The notes: generated by a model from the sequence alone, not told the origin. A stretch of DNA of 64,000 bases from Morinoia aosen (GCA_030386875.1 CM059570.1:34587422-34651421), one strand, 5' to 3'. Counted from the stretch's first letter, positions 12,496-26,236 are shown. A program made the numbers and translations.

Positions 12496-13045
12496 GGTAA
12501 ATCTGAAGGATATGTCAGTTATCGATTTTCCATTTTTTGGTGCCTGAACCTAATTAATGGAATCAAAATAAACAAGTTTTCTTCTATGCACTTTCCGTCT
12601 CAAATGAGTATTTTACGATTTATATCGGTAGGTTTAGTTTCGTATTTGATGACGAATGCGCTCGAATAAACAGCTACTCATCGATTTTCGAATTTTTTTT
12701 TGCTCGAATCATGGTTATAACATCGAAATACAACTTTACTTCTATACACTTTTTTCGTCAAATGAGTATTTAAAGAGGTATAGCGGTAGGTTTGGTTTCG
12801 TCTTTGATGACGATCGCGCTGGAAGCGAGTGCGCATTGCAGTGTTGCTGTCCGACGTGCTCCTTGAATTACTTGCCGCTACAAACACTTTAGTTGCGGTA
12901 AGTCATTTGCCGCTATAACTAATAAAATACTCATTTCAGACGGAAAGTGCATAGAAGAAAACTTGTTTATTTCGATTAGGTTAACTATGTTTAGGCATTG
13001 AAATTTACGAAATCGATAACTGACATATCCTTCAGATTTACCGCC
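12496..13045. mobile_element. Fold-back (inverted-repeat) element with an internal duplicate
   Basis: The arm at about 12496-12633 is repeated in inverted orientation at about 12908-13045. Both carry GGTAAATCTGAAGGATATG and TTCTTCTATGCACTTTCCG in mirrored order. Between them, 12680-12815 is a diverged direct copy of the left arm, with matching TCAAATGAGTATTT, ATAGCGGTAGGTTT and TTTGATGACGA words. The order is arm, direct copy, inverted arm. This is typical of MITE or Foldback-like elements that change through duplication of arms. No clear target duplication or protein was found. Confidence 0.7.
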
Positions 13046-15412
13046 CGTTTGACGGCAAATATAACACGAGAAAACGTGCCTTCATTTTGACGTACGACAC
13101 AGAACGTGGAGAAATGAGTCAAGTCCGGTATCTATGATACAAACGTGAGTTCCCTTGCAGGGTAGCGTGCAGAAACACTGGGCGTTCTCCCCAATTCGCA
13201 ACACCGCTATTCTTGAGCTGCGGTCGCCCTCTGGTCTCAAACAAAACAAAGTCATCCTAAACTGGTCAAGCGACGCATAACCTCTGGCATCTCTAGATCG
13301 TCAAGAAGCTGTAACACTCGATCTGAGTTTTTTATTAAAATATGGATGTAAGGTGTTGTAAATCGAAACCTAATTGGAGCCAGATATTTCAGAAGATGGA
13401 TATGAAAACACGTTTCATGTTTTAGGTCGTCCCGTGTAATTTCAAAAGCGTAACTCGTGTCTTAACCTGCAATTATGGCTGATTTCAAGCAATCAGCTGG
13501 GTGACGTATAACACTAACTTCAACACTCAGTCTTGCATTTATTGGTGTGTTTTTAGGGGGGTGTCGCATTTGGGTCTGGCCTCTGAACTCTCCAGAAAAA
13601 TGAAAGTACTTCTCTCGTAATAAAGAATGGTGACTTGAACCACGACCTCCTTACAGATTTCTTAAACTAAATAATCCCTCAACAATGGCTTCTTTGATTC
13701 ACATTGTGCTCAGCTCGTGTCCAGTTTTAATAGAAGGGGAAAAATTATCACTGCTAAAGACCGAGAAGATATTGGCGCACACAATCCACCTTAAAAAATA
13801 ACTACAACTATGATCCTGAAAATACACGAGTATAACCTGAACTACTCGATTTTACACAGACCAAACATCGTACGGAAAGCAGTAGGACATAAGTACTCTG
13901 AATGGTATTTTTACGAGGCAATAATTCAATGGTCTTATTGACTACCACAACCTGCCAGGGCAATGTCCGACCTAACCTGCTAACCTTCGCATGAACGAGA
14001 AATGTCTTCGAATGTCGTCCTGCCGTGACTGAGATCAGTTTATCTTTTGTTGAGCTGGTGATTCTTTAGCTCGAGTGAGGTACGCCCCTGATAGTAATGA
14101 GTTACAGGTCGGGTGCAAATTTAAATGGAAAAACACGAATAACTTAAAATAACAAAATATCCAGGCGTACAAAATACCCCAGCGGAACGTACCCGGAAAG
14201 TTAACAACTTACAACGCAATACGAGTAAAAGAAATGAAATTTGTTCTTCTTGTGGCTAGTATGAAACTGGTATGAGGAAAATTTGGGACAAAGTTAATTA
14301 TATCAGCATCAGTGAAATTGTGAATCACCTCTATTTCTATCCTGTTCGAATATTATCAATTTTATATCAGTTAGTTTAAGACTCAGCGACGACAGAGGCG
14401 ATCTCACGAGAGCTAAGAGAAGGAACCATTTAGTGTGGAACAGAAAAAGGGGAATCTGTGCGCAAGGTGTGTTCTCTCAGAAGATACCCCGCTCATAGAA
14501 CCAGAATCTAAAAAGGAAAAGAAAGAAAAGACACAGAAGAGCCAACGAAGAAGGCATGAAAACAGATAGATGCAAAGTGGGCTCGAAAGACAGAAGCCCC
14601 GATGGGCTGTTATAGCTAAGTAAGGGCTTCTGAAAGCCTTATCCCTGGGATCATCAGCCACCAAAAATCAGGATAGACAAACCTAAGCCTATTGCCTATC
14701 CTATACACCCTGAAGGAACCTGTTCGAACGTAATAGTCTCATATATTTCGTTTTGTACGGATGAATTTTGTTAAGAGCTTAAAATATTCAAAGTATATCA
14801 TGTGATCGTTTGAAGTGTAAATTACTACTTGTTGACTTGAATGTGTTTTAAAAGTACAAACTTAATAAGAGTAGTTAATCAAAAACATTGAATCATTGAG
14901 ATACTGAGAGTATCAGCAAAATTTCGTAAATCTAAACTTCTTCATGCACGATGAATGATGCATGTGCTCTGAGCTAGGGTTGAGCTGCATAGCATTTCGA
15001 AGGGAGTTGATTCTCAAGGTACATTTTGCGACCCTCAAAATATTCAATGATATTAGCGCTCATCTTACAAGTGACTTCTATCTCATTCGGGATTTATAAG
15101 ATCGAAGAATTATATTGTAGCTTACGCGATGAAATTATGATGTTATTACAACAGTATCATTATAGCTCCTAAGTGCGCTTGGAATTACAGCTAAATAAAC
15201 CATGGCTGCTTCGTCTGCCCTGATTTTACTTATCGCATGCGTTATGCGACAACTAAAGTGGAACAACGTCAGACGAAACGTGTACTTTTTAGACTCGTAT
15301 CCACCCTCAAAGTAACACCCAATGACTTAGAATACACTCTGTCAGGATATCACTTTCTAGAGATCGATGGTATATCTGTTTTAAATAGAGAAAATGATTT
15401 TCATTTTTCTGC
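13046..15412. other. No gene recognised
   Basis: Mainly AT-rich. A GC-richer patch at 13171-13280 follows TTCCCTTGCAG and is open in one plus frame, but no donor or family resemblance supports an exon. The minus frame at 14413-14664 is rich in S, F and L and looks accidental. Confidence 0.45.
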
Positions 15413-15665
15413 AACGTCGCAACCGTACCAGCTGCGAAGAAAATTTCCAATGCACGTCGATCCCATTTTACTTCAGCAGTTGATACACAGCAGCAAAGAA
15501 AACAACCATATCAGCTGCGGGTAAAATTTCCATGCACGTCGATCCCAAGTTTGCCGCAGCAGTAGAGACACAGCCGCAAGGGAAGCAGCCATATCAGCTG
15601 CGGGGAAAATTTTCATTCACGTTGATCCCAAGTTTGCCGCAGCCATCGAGACTACAAATCCCGCA
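15413..15665. repeat. 83-bp tandem repeat, 3 copies
   Basis: Starts of CAGCTGCG mark three copies at 15429, 15512 and 15595, exactly 83 bases apart. They share TTTCCATGCACGTCGATCCC and a GCAGCAG-rich segment. The region is richer in GC than its flanks and open frames continue to 15738. The period is not a multiple of three, so the copies are read in different frames. This argues against a repeated protein domain. Confidence 0.85.
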
Positions 15666-18600
15666 AGGAAGGCCGCTGCCTCCCCTGAATGTCACCACTA
15701 GGCCGCCGAGTCAGGTGGACCTCGTATCACCGCGCTGACCTCGGGTTGAAGGTTGTGAACATGCTGAATGATGCGTTATGTAACCCTCGACCCAAGTAGA
15801 TGTTCATTGTTAACCTAATGCAGTGTAAACTTGAGTCAAAGTTTTCAGCTTTTTTTATTTAGGCCACCCTACAAAACTCGATATGTCACTGAATCAGCGA
15901 GTGATGATATTGGTAAATTCGATTTAATATGTTAAAATATAGATTAAAGGTTAAACAAGGAAAATGTTAAGAGATTAGATTTTGATAACCAGCGTAATTT
16001 ATAAGTGAGAGCCTAAGAGTGTTATTTCAAATGTAGTTTTTAATATTTGTGCTAAGTAGCTAAAGTTTTTTGTATTTAAAGAAGTAATACTGTATTTTCA
16101 TAGATGCCATAATACCTGCCAAACGGTTTGTGTTCGAAGGTTAATGCCCCTCAAGGCAGCAAGACTATTGTAGCAATAGGAACTATCACTCCCTTAGGAA
16201 AAATTTCAAGTCCCTGCCTGACGGTTAGGTAAGCCTTCCTTGTGTAGAAATACATTATTTTTTTTCGTTTTGTTGCGAATCCTTATTTTTCGGTGGGCTT
16301 CTGTCCTGCTTTTCAACCCCTAAAATTTTCTTCTAAAAATTTTATCTTGTTTGATTAACTTTCTTCCCAACTCACTTTCTGTGCGCAGAGGATCTCGTGT
16401 AGGAACACACCTTGTGCATAAATTCTGCATTCCCTTAATTCCAAACTTAATGGAGCCTTCCTTCATCTTCATTTAGGAACACCTTCGCTGCGGTTACACA
16501 GTAATTGAAATCGAAAGAGCCTTTATCAAGCAAGTTGAATGCTAAATGTTTAATTATTTCATAATGTACTGTACATATCGAGCTCTAACCGTACGCATAA
16601 TAGAATACAAATACAATCAGAGTACATTAAAACCGCATTGTCGAACAGCACAGATACGACCAAAATATTTTCACGATTTATTAAAAGTTATTCATGTCTT
16701 GTAAATGAAAACGCACTTGGAATGCTCTGGCTAGCATGAGTCTACGACCTATTCTCCTATTCTAAGGACCATATCTTATGAATTGCAATTATTCTCCTTG
16801 TTTCCTAGACATCAGGAGGGAAAAGGGGTAACTGAATAGACGGCTAATGAATATACCCCATTTAATGCGGGAAAAATTTCGCTGTCATCGCAAAATTTCT
16901 CAAATCTGAACCATCATTCTTTTATTTCACAATCTAGGTTAAACGATTGCTTTCTCCTCCAGGATTTTCACACCGTGTCGAGAGCGGACCTGAACCCAGT
17001 TTTCCATCTCGATATTTGAACCTTGTTAATGTCCTGTACAATGTCACCGTGTGCCTTGGATAAGTTGTTCTTCACAATATATGTGGGCACATTACAAGTG
17101 ACTCGTGTCCTATTTGAAACTCTCATTATTAAAAGATAATATAATAGCCTTCGTGATCAAGTTACGACAGTTATTTCTTCGATTTTTAGAATCACCTGGA
17201 AATAAACTTCAAAACAGAGCTAAATTCGATACAATCAAGCGCTACATGAATTTGAGACCTTAGATTGGATATAATCAGACTTAACTTCCTAAACTTGATT
17301 TAGCTTTTTGATTTAATGAAGTGGAAACTTCAGAAAAGATATTGTGCTGTGTTGTGAATTAAATTTTACTCGCTATAGAAGTAGTGCTGTATCATTTAGC
17401 AATAGAAGTGCAAAAATATTGAGAATATCACTTGGGTTTCAACATCATTATGATTTCGAATTTTGTTCTAATCTGGACTATTATGATGAAAGCGATTCAG
17501 CACTAGAAGACAAGCCAAAAATCAAAGAAACATCAACTCGGTGCCATCTTCATCTCTGCGAGAAATTAAATCCATCGCTCTCACAAGCTCGCGCGCGTCA
17601 GTCGGCCTTGTATGGATCTTCTCCCAGCAGCCAATGACACGGAATCGATGGTCCAGACGAAAGAAACAGTGTAAATGATCATGCAGGAATAATAAAGCAG
17701 ATGCATGATAGCGTGGGAACGACCCTCTATCTGTCGCTGTGAGGTCACAGGTAGCGGGGACCTAGACTGCCGCCTCAAGCCTTTGTACCTGAAACGAAAA
17801 CAGGATATTGCGTCCATCAAGGACGGTATACATGCACAATGCCAGTGACGGGCATCATGAGCGACAGCACTAAATAAAAATAACTACCACGATCGTTGAA
17901 GATAACCGAACTTATGGTGATCGAAATAAGAACTCTATTTTTCATAAATCAGCCTTTGTAATACAACCTATCTTATTCACTTCCCGTTAAAAAGAAACTG
18001 TATTAAGGGTAAGTCCGTTGGAACTACTAAACAATCATTTACCTGATTGACAGTCTCTGTATAATTATCGTGAATAAAATATGACTTGCCCTCTACTTGT
18101 TAGGAAGCAAGCCTAATAGCATCACCGTAATGCTGAGAATCATAGACTGTCAACCTGGTCTGCATAGTGAATAGCAGTCTCTCGGCTGAGTTCAATAGAA
18201 ATATTATTCACATGAGCTTAGAGAGTTCAATTTGCGAGGTGCCGACACGAGTTCCTAATTCGAGCCATGTAGATGGAGAGCACTAAGCCGCTGAGTTATT
18301 GCTCACTTCCCACAGCCGACTTCCAGAGAATCAAGGCGATGAAGAATTTTTTACCGGCAGTCCTCAGGCGGATAGACAATGAACTTGGCAGCAGGTAACA
18401 TAGTGTCTCACTCATAAATCATTACCGTGAAGTAGTTCTTCACTTCTTTATATGCCTTTGTGATATATGACAAGGTCTCGGGGTATTTTCGTAACCTTTC
18501 ACATTCATTCTCCATATAGGGCAATGGTAAAATGTGTTAATGTCATCCTCGATAGTTAAATTTTGTTTTCCTAACTTCCTTATTACAAATCACCTAACAA

Positions 18601-20550
18601 ACTTGAACAGAGATCGCACAGACCTTTCATTAGGGTAAAATAGCGAAACTTTAAATTAAAGTTCTTATTAAATTTCAGATAGCATTTTTGATGCACTAAT
18701 CAACTCTAAAAATATTCAATTGAAAGTGTCAGAAAGATTGAACCGAGTTCCATGACGCATGTAAATTGACCAATACAAAAACACGCGCCAAACTGAGTTC
18801 ATTATGATTATCAACTGCACGTAGGAAAAATTGAGCAACTGTACTGCATGGAGCATCATTGCACGGCAAAGTGACGTCATTTCCGAAGATAAACTTGTAT
18901 TTGTTTATCCATCTCGTGTTAGCAACATGAATAACATCGGAGCTAATGAAGAACCCAAACCCCTATTAGGAATTCTGATAAATAGTTGCTAGGCTAATTT
19001 ATGGTCGTGTTCTGCAGCAGGGAAGTGAGAATTCAGCACTGGAGGTATCGCTCGAGACCGTTCACGAGCTCTCAAACGGTCCATAAAGTTGATAACATCA
19101 AAATTTCCGGGCGACCTGCAACATTCCAGGCGGCGGACCTGTCCAGCCGTAAAGGTACGAGTTACGCAGACCTTCAACTTGCTCAACAGCGCTGCAGTTC
19201 CAGTCCCACATCTCAATCAGCATAATCTGTCACGCACACTCACTTCTGAATTGACTAACGAGAGTTAACAGAATCGCTTTAATATATTAATAATGACTGG
19301 TCCTCTCGCTCAGGCTTTGTAAGTTAATTTCTTAAGCTAAGAGAACCTCTTCTTTTACCCTGGTCAACTGTCAGAGACAAGACGGAACCCTGTTTTGATC
19401 AAAAGATTAAAATCTTGCTCAATCGTGATGGCATTGGCTGATGGTCACTGAGGTGTAAAATACCACTCGTACTAGCTTGAAATTATTGGCTCATTTCCAT
19501 GATTTGATAGTAATATTTGCATCACAGTTCGCTAGAATTTGTTTTCTTCCAGTGAGGGTCAAAAACTGATATTTTACTTCCAATTTCTTCAACGTATACA
19601 TGTGTAAGTGGTTATAGACTCCTCAGCAGCATTGCTGGTGGACCGAATTAAAAATTTAACGCATTTTTTGTATTTCTGGAATTTAAATGCGTAAATTTAT
19701 ACATATATGCGAGGATTTGTAGGCAATGTGGAAGATGGGGTAGATAGAATTGATGTTTACGAGTGAGTGTACCTGAGAAATTTTTTATCTCCTATATACA
19801 GGTTAATAGTTGAAATTTTTCATCATTTCCAATAGATTAATAGAGTGAAAATGTTCAAATCGATCGCATACATACTGAATTATCGCCTCACATTGATGCC
19901 TTGGTGCGTGCACAAACAGATTTCTAAGATTTTTTGATTTTTAACGAGTCCCGCGCAGAAAAGATTGAGGCGAGCATTAAAGAAATAACGGATTTAAGGC
20001 GAGAAATCCTAACACTGAAAATACGTATTTCGAAACTATTGCGAGAATAAGGTAAAAATTTTGGACTTGTAGTAATTCAGGCGTATCGCTCATGCAACCC
20101 TTTTGAAAATAGGTTAAAAAACATCTGGTTAGAGCCGCTTAATATCAAAACGGTAACAGTTCACATCCATGAATTGTTAGACTCTTATAGATTCCATTAG
20201 AAAGCAGAATAGCTTGCTGTATGCACTGAACTAAGGAATAGAAAAACGATCATTATGGAAAAACTGCGACATCGTTGATGTCCGGACTTGGGTAAAAATT
20301 AGCTTTATTCTGATTTCTTCCATCTTAAGGTTTGAAAGTGACTAAATCTGATACACTTTATCCAAAAAAAGCCAATTTGCTAACTGTGGCTAGTATTGTC
20401 ACCCTTCCTGGCTCCCGCGGTCTGCCTGGTCACTGAAATTCTAGGCTTTCGAAGAAATGGGTCTCACGCACTTTAAATAACGAGCCCCAATTTAACTCAA
20501 AAATAGAAGTAAAATATTTCTGTCTCTTCAGTGTAATAGCAGGTACTAAC
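15666..20550. other. Long stretch without a recognised gene
   Basis: AT-rich throughout with two GC-balanced islands. At 17570-17820 and 18990-19220 both strands are open for 70-80 codons. In the second, GTACGAG at 19156 could be a plus-strand donor and GTCTGCG a minus-strand one. I cannot tell the strand, and neither translation resembles a known protein. A perfect 9-base hairpin lies near 16318-16342. I annotate no exon. Confidence 0.45.
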
Positions 20551-20576
20551 GTGTGTGTGTGTGTGTGTGTGTGTGT
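20551..20576. repeat. (GT)13 microsatellite
   Basis: Thirteen uninterrupted GT dinucleotides. Such runs are hypervariable in length and often useful as population markers. Confidence 0.97.
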
Positions 20577-22284
20577 CGCTGGTGGCGAGGTGTGTGGGAG
20601 CGACCTGTTCCAGGGTCCCTGCTACGAAGAAGCTCCAAGTTTTTTCCTACTTGGAACAAACTGACCGAGAAAGAGAATTTTTTACGTTCGCCTCTCAATC
20701 ATGTAGACATTGATGTATTTTATTTAGGACATGACTCACAATGGTATATCAGTCAACTAAAAACATGCGTGCGCTTACTGAAATTTTAAACACCAATGAG
20801 ATTATTTAGCATATTTGTGCATCATTATCATGGAAATACGATGTTTTTCTTTCTTTCATTTCACACACTAATTTTAAATCCCGAAATGATGTCATTGGGC
20901 ATGCGCGACACTTGCATCCCGCACGCAGCAGCAGCCAGAGTTGAAAGCGCGAGACGTGTTGGCGAGAGAAAGACAAAGCTAATAAATATCTTAGGCTTGG
21001 GCCAAACGGAAGTGCACGCAGTGTGTAGCTGAAGCTTAATCTGCGAAAATAAGGCTACCCTTTGTTCTGTGTGCTAAGTAAATTAGCTCGGAATCGCATC
21101 CTTGAACTGAGAATCTAGCTTTAATTATCAGTACGCCTTATGCCGCGCGGCAGCCTTCGTCCAGGAATTAAAAACGCGGCAATTGCTCCATTAGGGCGCA
21201 AGCGAGGTCAAGTGTGCCATCTGGCAACATTTCTGTAATGTTTTCGTGTCTCAAGTGAATAATTGCCTCTAGTCGATTAAATTAGCTCAGATACATCAAG
21301 AAAGAACGGAAAGTGTTGAAAAGAAATAAAATTAATGTAAATCGTTTCACCTCGGTCGCCGTAAAACTTATGAAGCAGATGTGTGTGATTTTTAAAACTT
21401 TATACTTGCCGTTCGTCCTCTTCTTTTTCTTGCACCATAGCGGTTACTGAATTTTTTCATTGTATTTTTTTAGAATATTTTAATAATAATCTACCTATAC
21501 CTCGAACAGCAGTTCATCTCCAGTTCTTAAAACATTTCTTCTAGTAAGCTGAGAAGTTCCTCACCTTCTAATTTTTTCCTTCACTACCAGAGTTGTGGCC
21601 ATTTTGAGGAGAAACCGGAAATTTTGAGTCATTTGTGCTGGATTTTCAGCAGTTTTATTTCAATCCGATGAGACATTCAGCATAGCCTCGACTTTAACAT
21701 TTAGTTCTGACTTTGTGTATGTTCAAAAGAGATATTCTCTTCGTCTCAAATGTTCGGGTTCATTTCTTTCGAAAATGAATTATTAAATTACATTTGATTT
21801 CTTTCATGAAAACTCAAAATCACGCAAAAATAACGCTTCGTGGGCTTTTGCTACGAGGCTATAGTCCACATTCCGTAAAAGGCATTAAGAAATTATTTCT
21901 TATTGAGGCTATCCACCCCGATGAAAATGCCAAAATCTACGGCTCATCACACTCAGCGTCCGTTGGTTCGACTTTTTATTACGGAAGGTTGTCCTTGAAG
22001 TTGTTACCAAAATTCTCGCACCTTCAAGACTATCGAATCAGTGAAAACAAGGGTCAGCTGAAACCTAAAAGAGGTCAATACGGAACTTAGAAGAAGAAAT
22101 GAATAAGAGAGGATAAAAATTGAGGGGCATTCTGAAAAAAATACTTGACGTTGTCACCATTCGGGTTGCAAAAGGGTCAGCAACTCACAGACATAAAAAA
22201 AACTATGGGCTTTGACAAAGATTGTTTTAAGCAAGTTCATGTAGGAGATGCGCACAAATGATATAGCGTTTCCAGGCGGTAAAT
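20577..22284. other. No gene recognised
   Basis: The segment 20900-21230 has more CpG and more GC than average but no frame with supporting signals. The rest is AT-rich with short frames (for example 21794-22090, plus) of no known family. Confidence 0.5.
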
Positions 22285-22345
22285 TTTTCACTGACGAGGC
22301 GAGAATTGAACTGCGAGTCTGACAAAGTGATGTTACAGTCACTAG
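22285..22345 (-). repeat. Possible tRNA-derived SINE relic
   Basis: On the minus strand a segment reads TAGTGACTGTAACATCACTT, then a short stretch, then GCAGTTCAATTCTCG. The order and spacing recall the A-box half, anticodon region and B-box half of a tRNA, as in tRNA-headed SINEs. The B-box-like GTTCAATTC is close to consensus and the A box is poor. It cannot fold into a full tRNA by eye. No second copy was seen in the window. Confidence 0.3.
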
Positions 22346-23969
22346 CTGACATTCTAGAATCCCGGAAAACGATTATGTGACGTCGAAAGTCCTCTTCGTT
22401 CATGGCTTGGGTTGCCTTTTCCAGGTAATGGAACGTCCTCATTAAAGGCTAGAAATTCCACGGAAAATTTGAGCATTGAACAAATTTTGGCTCTTGCTTT
22501 GTGAGAAGTTACAGCATCTGGAAAAGAAGAGGTTCAGTTTTCAACATGATAGCGAGCCTTCTCACCCATCAAGCGGGACACAACAATGGTATCCAGACCA
22601 TTTTCTTAGGTTTGAGAGCAAAAAAATATAGGCTCTGTAGTTCTTGCCTGATCCCAGATAAACTGTTTATTTGTTTCATTCATGATTCAGGAGCCTGAAT
22701 TGCCTCCCCTACTACAGCTGCATCTCTGCGTCGCTCACAGGAAAAGCATGAGGATAAGTTTGCGACAAGGGGCTGTGTTTTCGAGGCAGATTGAAGCTAG
22801 TGGCTCAGGCTAATAGGCTACTAAGTGAATAATAATAGGGTCATTATGCAAATGAAGGTCCCATCTAAGTTGCGCGACAGTTATTTCGTTCCCACCAAAA
22901 TTACGAAAATCTATTCGTGATGTTAGTTTAAGGGGTTATCCATGCCATTTAATAAAAATTAAAAGCTAAATTTATGTTTAAAATATTAATAACGGTGAAT
23001 ATCATTGACATGAAAACTTCAGGTTGATTACGAAACGTGATTGTAATCGTATTTTATCAGCCTACAAGTGACTACTATTCATTTTATATATGTATTTTCC
23101 AAAATGTTTAACAATAACACTATTCCAAAAGGTGAATCTCAAAATAACTGCATGGGCGATTGAAGACCTTTTCTCTAAGAAGAAGTTAGCCTTCACCCGT
23201 GACATTCATAAAATAGCAGTAGTTTGCCTGTGCTGTGTCACTAAACTGGTTCTTAGAACTCTCACTCATGCATGGGCGCAGGACACAGACGGAAGTTCAG
23301 TGCTGCTGCTCCATCAAATATCCCCGGAGACAATATTGAGTACTTTAAGTAGGGATAAACTTAAGTGCTTTAAGTAGTGATTGAGTGGGACTGAACATTT
23401 TATGTAGGACCCAGACACGGTTTTTGTCATCTAGTGTATTCTATTGTTGAGCTCGTCTGTAGGTAATCGTATCTTTCATTGAGTGGCAATTGTGGGGTCT
23501 CAAACGACACACGTCGAATTCGAAACGAAACAAATTCGCTAAAGGTAATTGCAATATATTTAGGGAGAAATTTTGAAGCCCCGAATGAAAACGAATATGT
23601 GAATTTAGATGCATTGCTCTGCAAGGTCTTGGTGTAGCCGCGACTCGAGAAGCGTAGCCAGCTAATATTACAACGCTCATCCACGAGTTCAACCACATGA
23701 GATTTGAAAATAACCCTACCTAATTGAGCGAAAAATGAAGAAGGTAAATTTAATGATGCAGCTCTAAAAAAATGCACTTACGACTTGAATTTCTGGCAGT
23801 AGCAGTCATAAATTAATTACTCATTACACCATTCAGGCATCAACGCATAGATATTCAAAATAAAACAGAGCAAAGTGCGAGTTAAATTTTATACAACCTT
23901 GAAGAATTATTTCGAATAAACCAGGACAGAATAAGTTCCCCGAGCAAAGAATTAGTCACCTGCTATCAA
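22346..23969. other. No gene recognised
   Basis: AT-rich. Overlapping minus frames at 23427-23777 are not in a recognised family. Nothing else stands out before the Tc1-like relic. Confidence 0.5.
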
Positions 23970-24930
23970 TATTGTGTAAAACCTCAACGAGAACGAATGC
24001 TGGCAGTAATTCTGCATGGCACCAAGTCTGAAAGTGCTCTAATGTATGTACATCTGATTGATTGTATACCACTCTTCGATCAACAAATCTAGTACGCCAA
24101 CAGTACATGGACGATCGTTTCCTCGTCTAATTTTTTCAAGGAGGTCCCACAAATTTTCTAATGGGTTGATGTCTTAAGAGTTAGCTGATCAATGTACATA
24201 TACCTGACCTATCATGCGTGACTGTCATGCCAATTAATGACAATTCTAGCCCGATTAACCCGTCATTTTTCAGCCTGAAAGACAGGTAAAGTTATATGCT
24301 CTTTGAATTCAGATATGGCGCAAATGGGCAAAACTTGTTTATCAGTTTAATGCAGCCATGCTGGTTCAGTTAGATCTTACTCAATTAGAGGACCCACTTC
24401 TAGGTGGTTGAAACCGCCCAAGAACATGACACGCCCTTCTTCTGCTCGTGTCTGTCCTTGCGATTCGTTGAAGGCTTCGTGAGGTCTTCGATGAACACGA
24501 CGACGGGCATTTTTACGATGGAGACCAAATCATGATTCATCTGACCACACGGTACTTTTCCGCTCCACTACATTCCAATATGGATGTGCTTGGCCTCGTG
24601 GGCAGGAGATGACATCGGCCGTTTGCGAACCACTCTGCTCCATATGTTCTTCGTATGGAGTCCTCTATGAAGAGTTCATTCAGACAAAGCAGGAGAAAGG
24701 TCTTCATTCACGTTTCACGGTAGTTTCAGCCTTGATGCAAAGCTGTTCGGTTAACAATTATTTACCAACGGCGAGGGTCATTATCGATTAGAATTTTCTT
24801 CCGACACAAATTTTTGTGCTTAAACTACCACACTCTGCGATTTCTTTCCATTGTGGGTTGACCGGCATAACAATGCAACGTGGGACACCTCAGAATTTTG
24901 CTAATTCCTTCACTGGGTGCTCCTTAGCTT
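23970..24930 (-). pseudogene. Tc1-family transposase relic
   Basis: Read on the minus strand in shifting frames, this segment follows a Tc1-type DDE transposase from near its N-terminal helix-turn-helix to its C-terminus. Near 24890-24925 there is VKELAKF and VPR, as in the DNA-binding half. At 24534-24548 there is WSDES, containing the first catalytic Asp, followed after a stop by FGLHRKNARRRVHRRP. GRVMFLGGFNH then matches the VMVWGGF block. At 24147-24167 NPLENLW matches the C-terminal NPIENLW block with the third acidic residue. EEWYTINQMYI and a final arginine-rich stretch follow. The block around the second catalytic Asp is decayed. Several stops and frameshifts make it inactive. Terminal inverted repeats were not found at either side. 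Confidence 0.88.
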
Positions 24931-26149
24931 ACCTGGAAAAAACAATACACTAGTCTCTTTTTCCCATCCTTAGAAGTTTTTCTCTCGTCCCATCATTGGG
25001 AGATACTAGGAAACAAGTCTATACTTTTCCAGCTCCGAATAAAGGCTGATTCCTGTTCAATACTTTTATGAAAGATAAGTTTCGGTCACTGTTTTGAACA
25101 CCAATTGATGAACGTAGTAAGTAATTGCAGCTGGGAAAAACAATTGGAGACCAATTTTTTCTCTGGGGAATTTGAGCATTGAAAAAATTCCATAATGAGA
25201 CGACAAAAGATAGCACAATCAAGGGAACGGAGGTCAGCAAAGTTGCAGCGGCTCATCAACTGTATATCGGTTGAGTATAAGAAACGATGCGATAAATATC
25301 CCTGGCATGTGCGCAGCTTTTAATTTAATGGAGCGATTTGTGCATACGTGCATAGAGCCCAGCAGTGATGAGCTGAGATGCTCAGTTGCGTTAGCACTGC
25401 AAGAAATTGCAATAAATTGAAATAATTGATAATATTCATTCAGGATCGATGACACCGTTTACCTTATAATACGTTAATTACACATAAGTGCAAGTTCATC
25501 CATTTGAATGACTTTAGTCATTAGCTTTTTATTTTATGTTGATTAATTCTATTAAAAACCTGGCAGCACGAAAGCATTGATAACACACTATGTAGATGAG
25601 ATCTATCGCTCTAAATGTAGTAGTAAATACCCCACTCTTTTGTCTTGTGCTCGCTCACCTCCCAAGGTAAGCGATGGACCTTGCTAAGTTCACGTTTGAC
25701 CTTACTAAACCGCGACCATAGTAAGATTTGCACTGTTCATTTGACTAGTGTAAAACTCTTCACGAAAAAGGTGTTTGCGACAGTAAAACTTCTGCAGTTC
25801 TTCTGTCACCGACCGAATGAGTGAATCCGAGATGAATATCAAAAATAGAGATTTAAATCAGTTTAGTTCGAGGTACTCGAACCCTCGAGACGAGACCGAG
25901 AGTGTCTTTCCCGACTCTCACACAATTAAAAGTCATTTGCCTTGAGGCAACTCAAAAAACTCCGACATTCATCTCTCAAGCTGAACGTCACTGCGATGCA
26001 AAATTTAATCCTATTAATCTTTGGCATTTTATTTTGAATTCATTAACGCATCTCTCGTAGAGTCACGCACGCTTAAGCGGGCAGACGTTAGTTTTATAGT
26101 GACCTCCGCATTTAATTGGCAATTTAGCAGAGAAAGGTCAAGTAGCAGC
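24931..26149. other. No gene recognised
   Basis: The left part may include the decayed 5' end of the Tc1-like element. The remainder is AT-rich with short frames (25019-25240 and 25234-25455, minus) of no known family. Confidence 0.5.
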
Positions 26150-26236
26150 ACGATTACCCTGCGCATCGTGCCGAGCGTGGCGATGTGATCGAGGGCGCCG
26201 CCGCCGGGCCAAGGGTGAGCGCTGCGACGAGGAGCG
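26150..26236. other. Short CpG-rich island, possible exon
   Basis: Strikingly GC- and CpG-rich against the surroundings, with GCCGCCGCCGGG at 26199-26210. On the plus strand one frame (HDYPAHRAERGDVIEGAAAG) is open up to a donor-like GG|GTGAGC at about 26215. On the minus strand an arginine-rich frame is open through the same bases. The strand is undecided and no family is recognised. Confidence 0.25.

Noticed and set aside
13171-13290. Exon after TTCCCTTGCAG on the plus strand
   Set aside because: The open frame is short, no consensus donor follows, and the peptide resembles nothing known.
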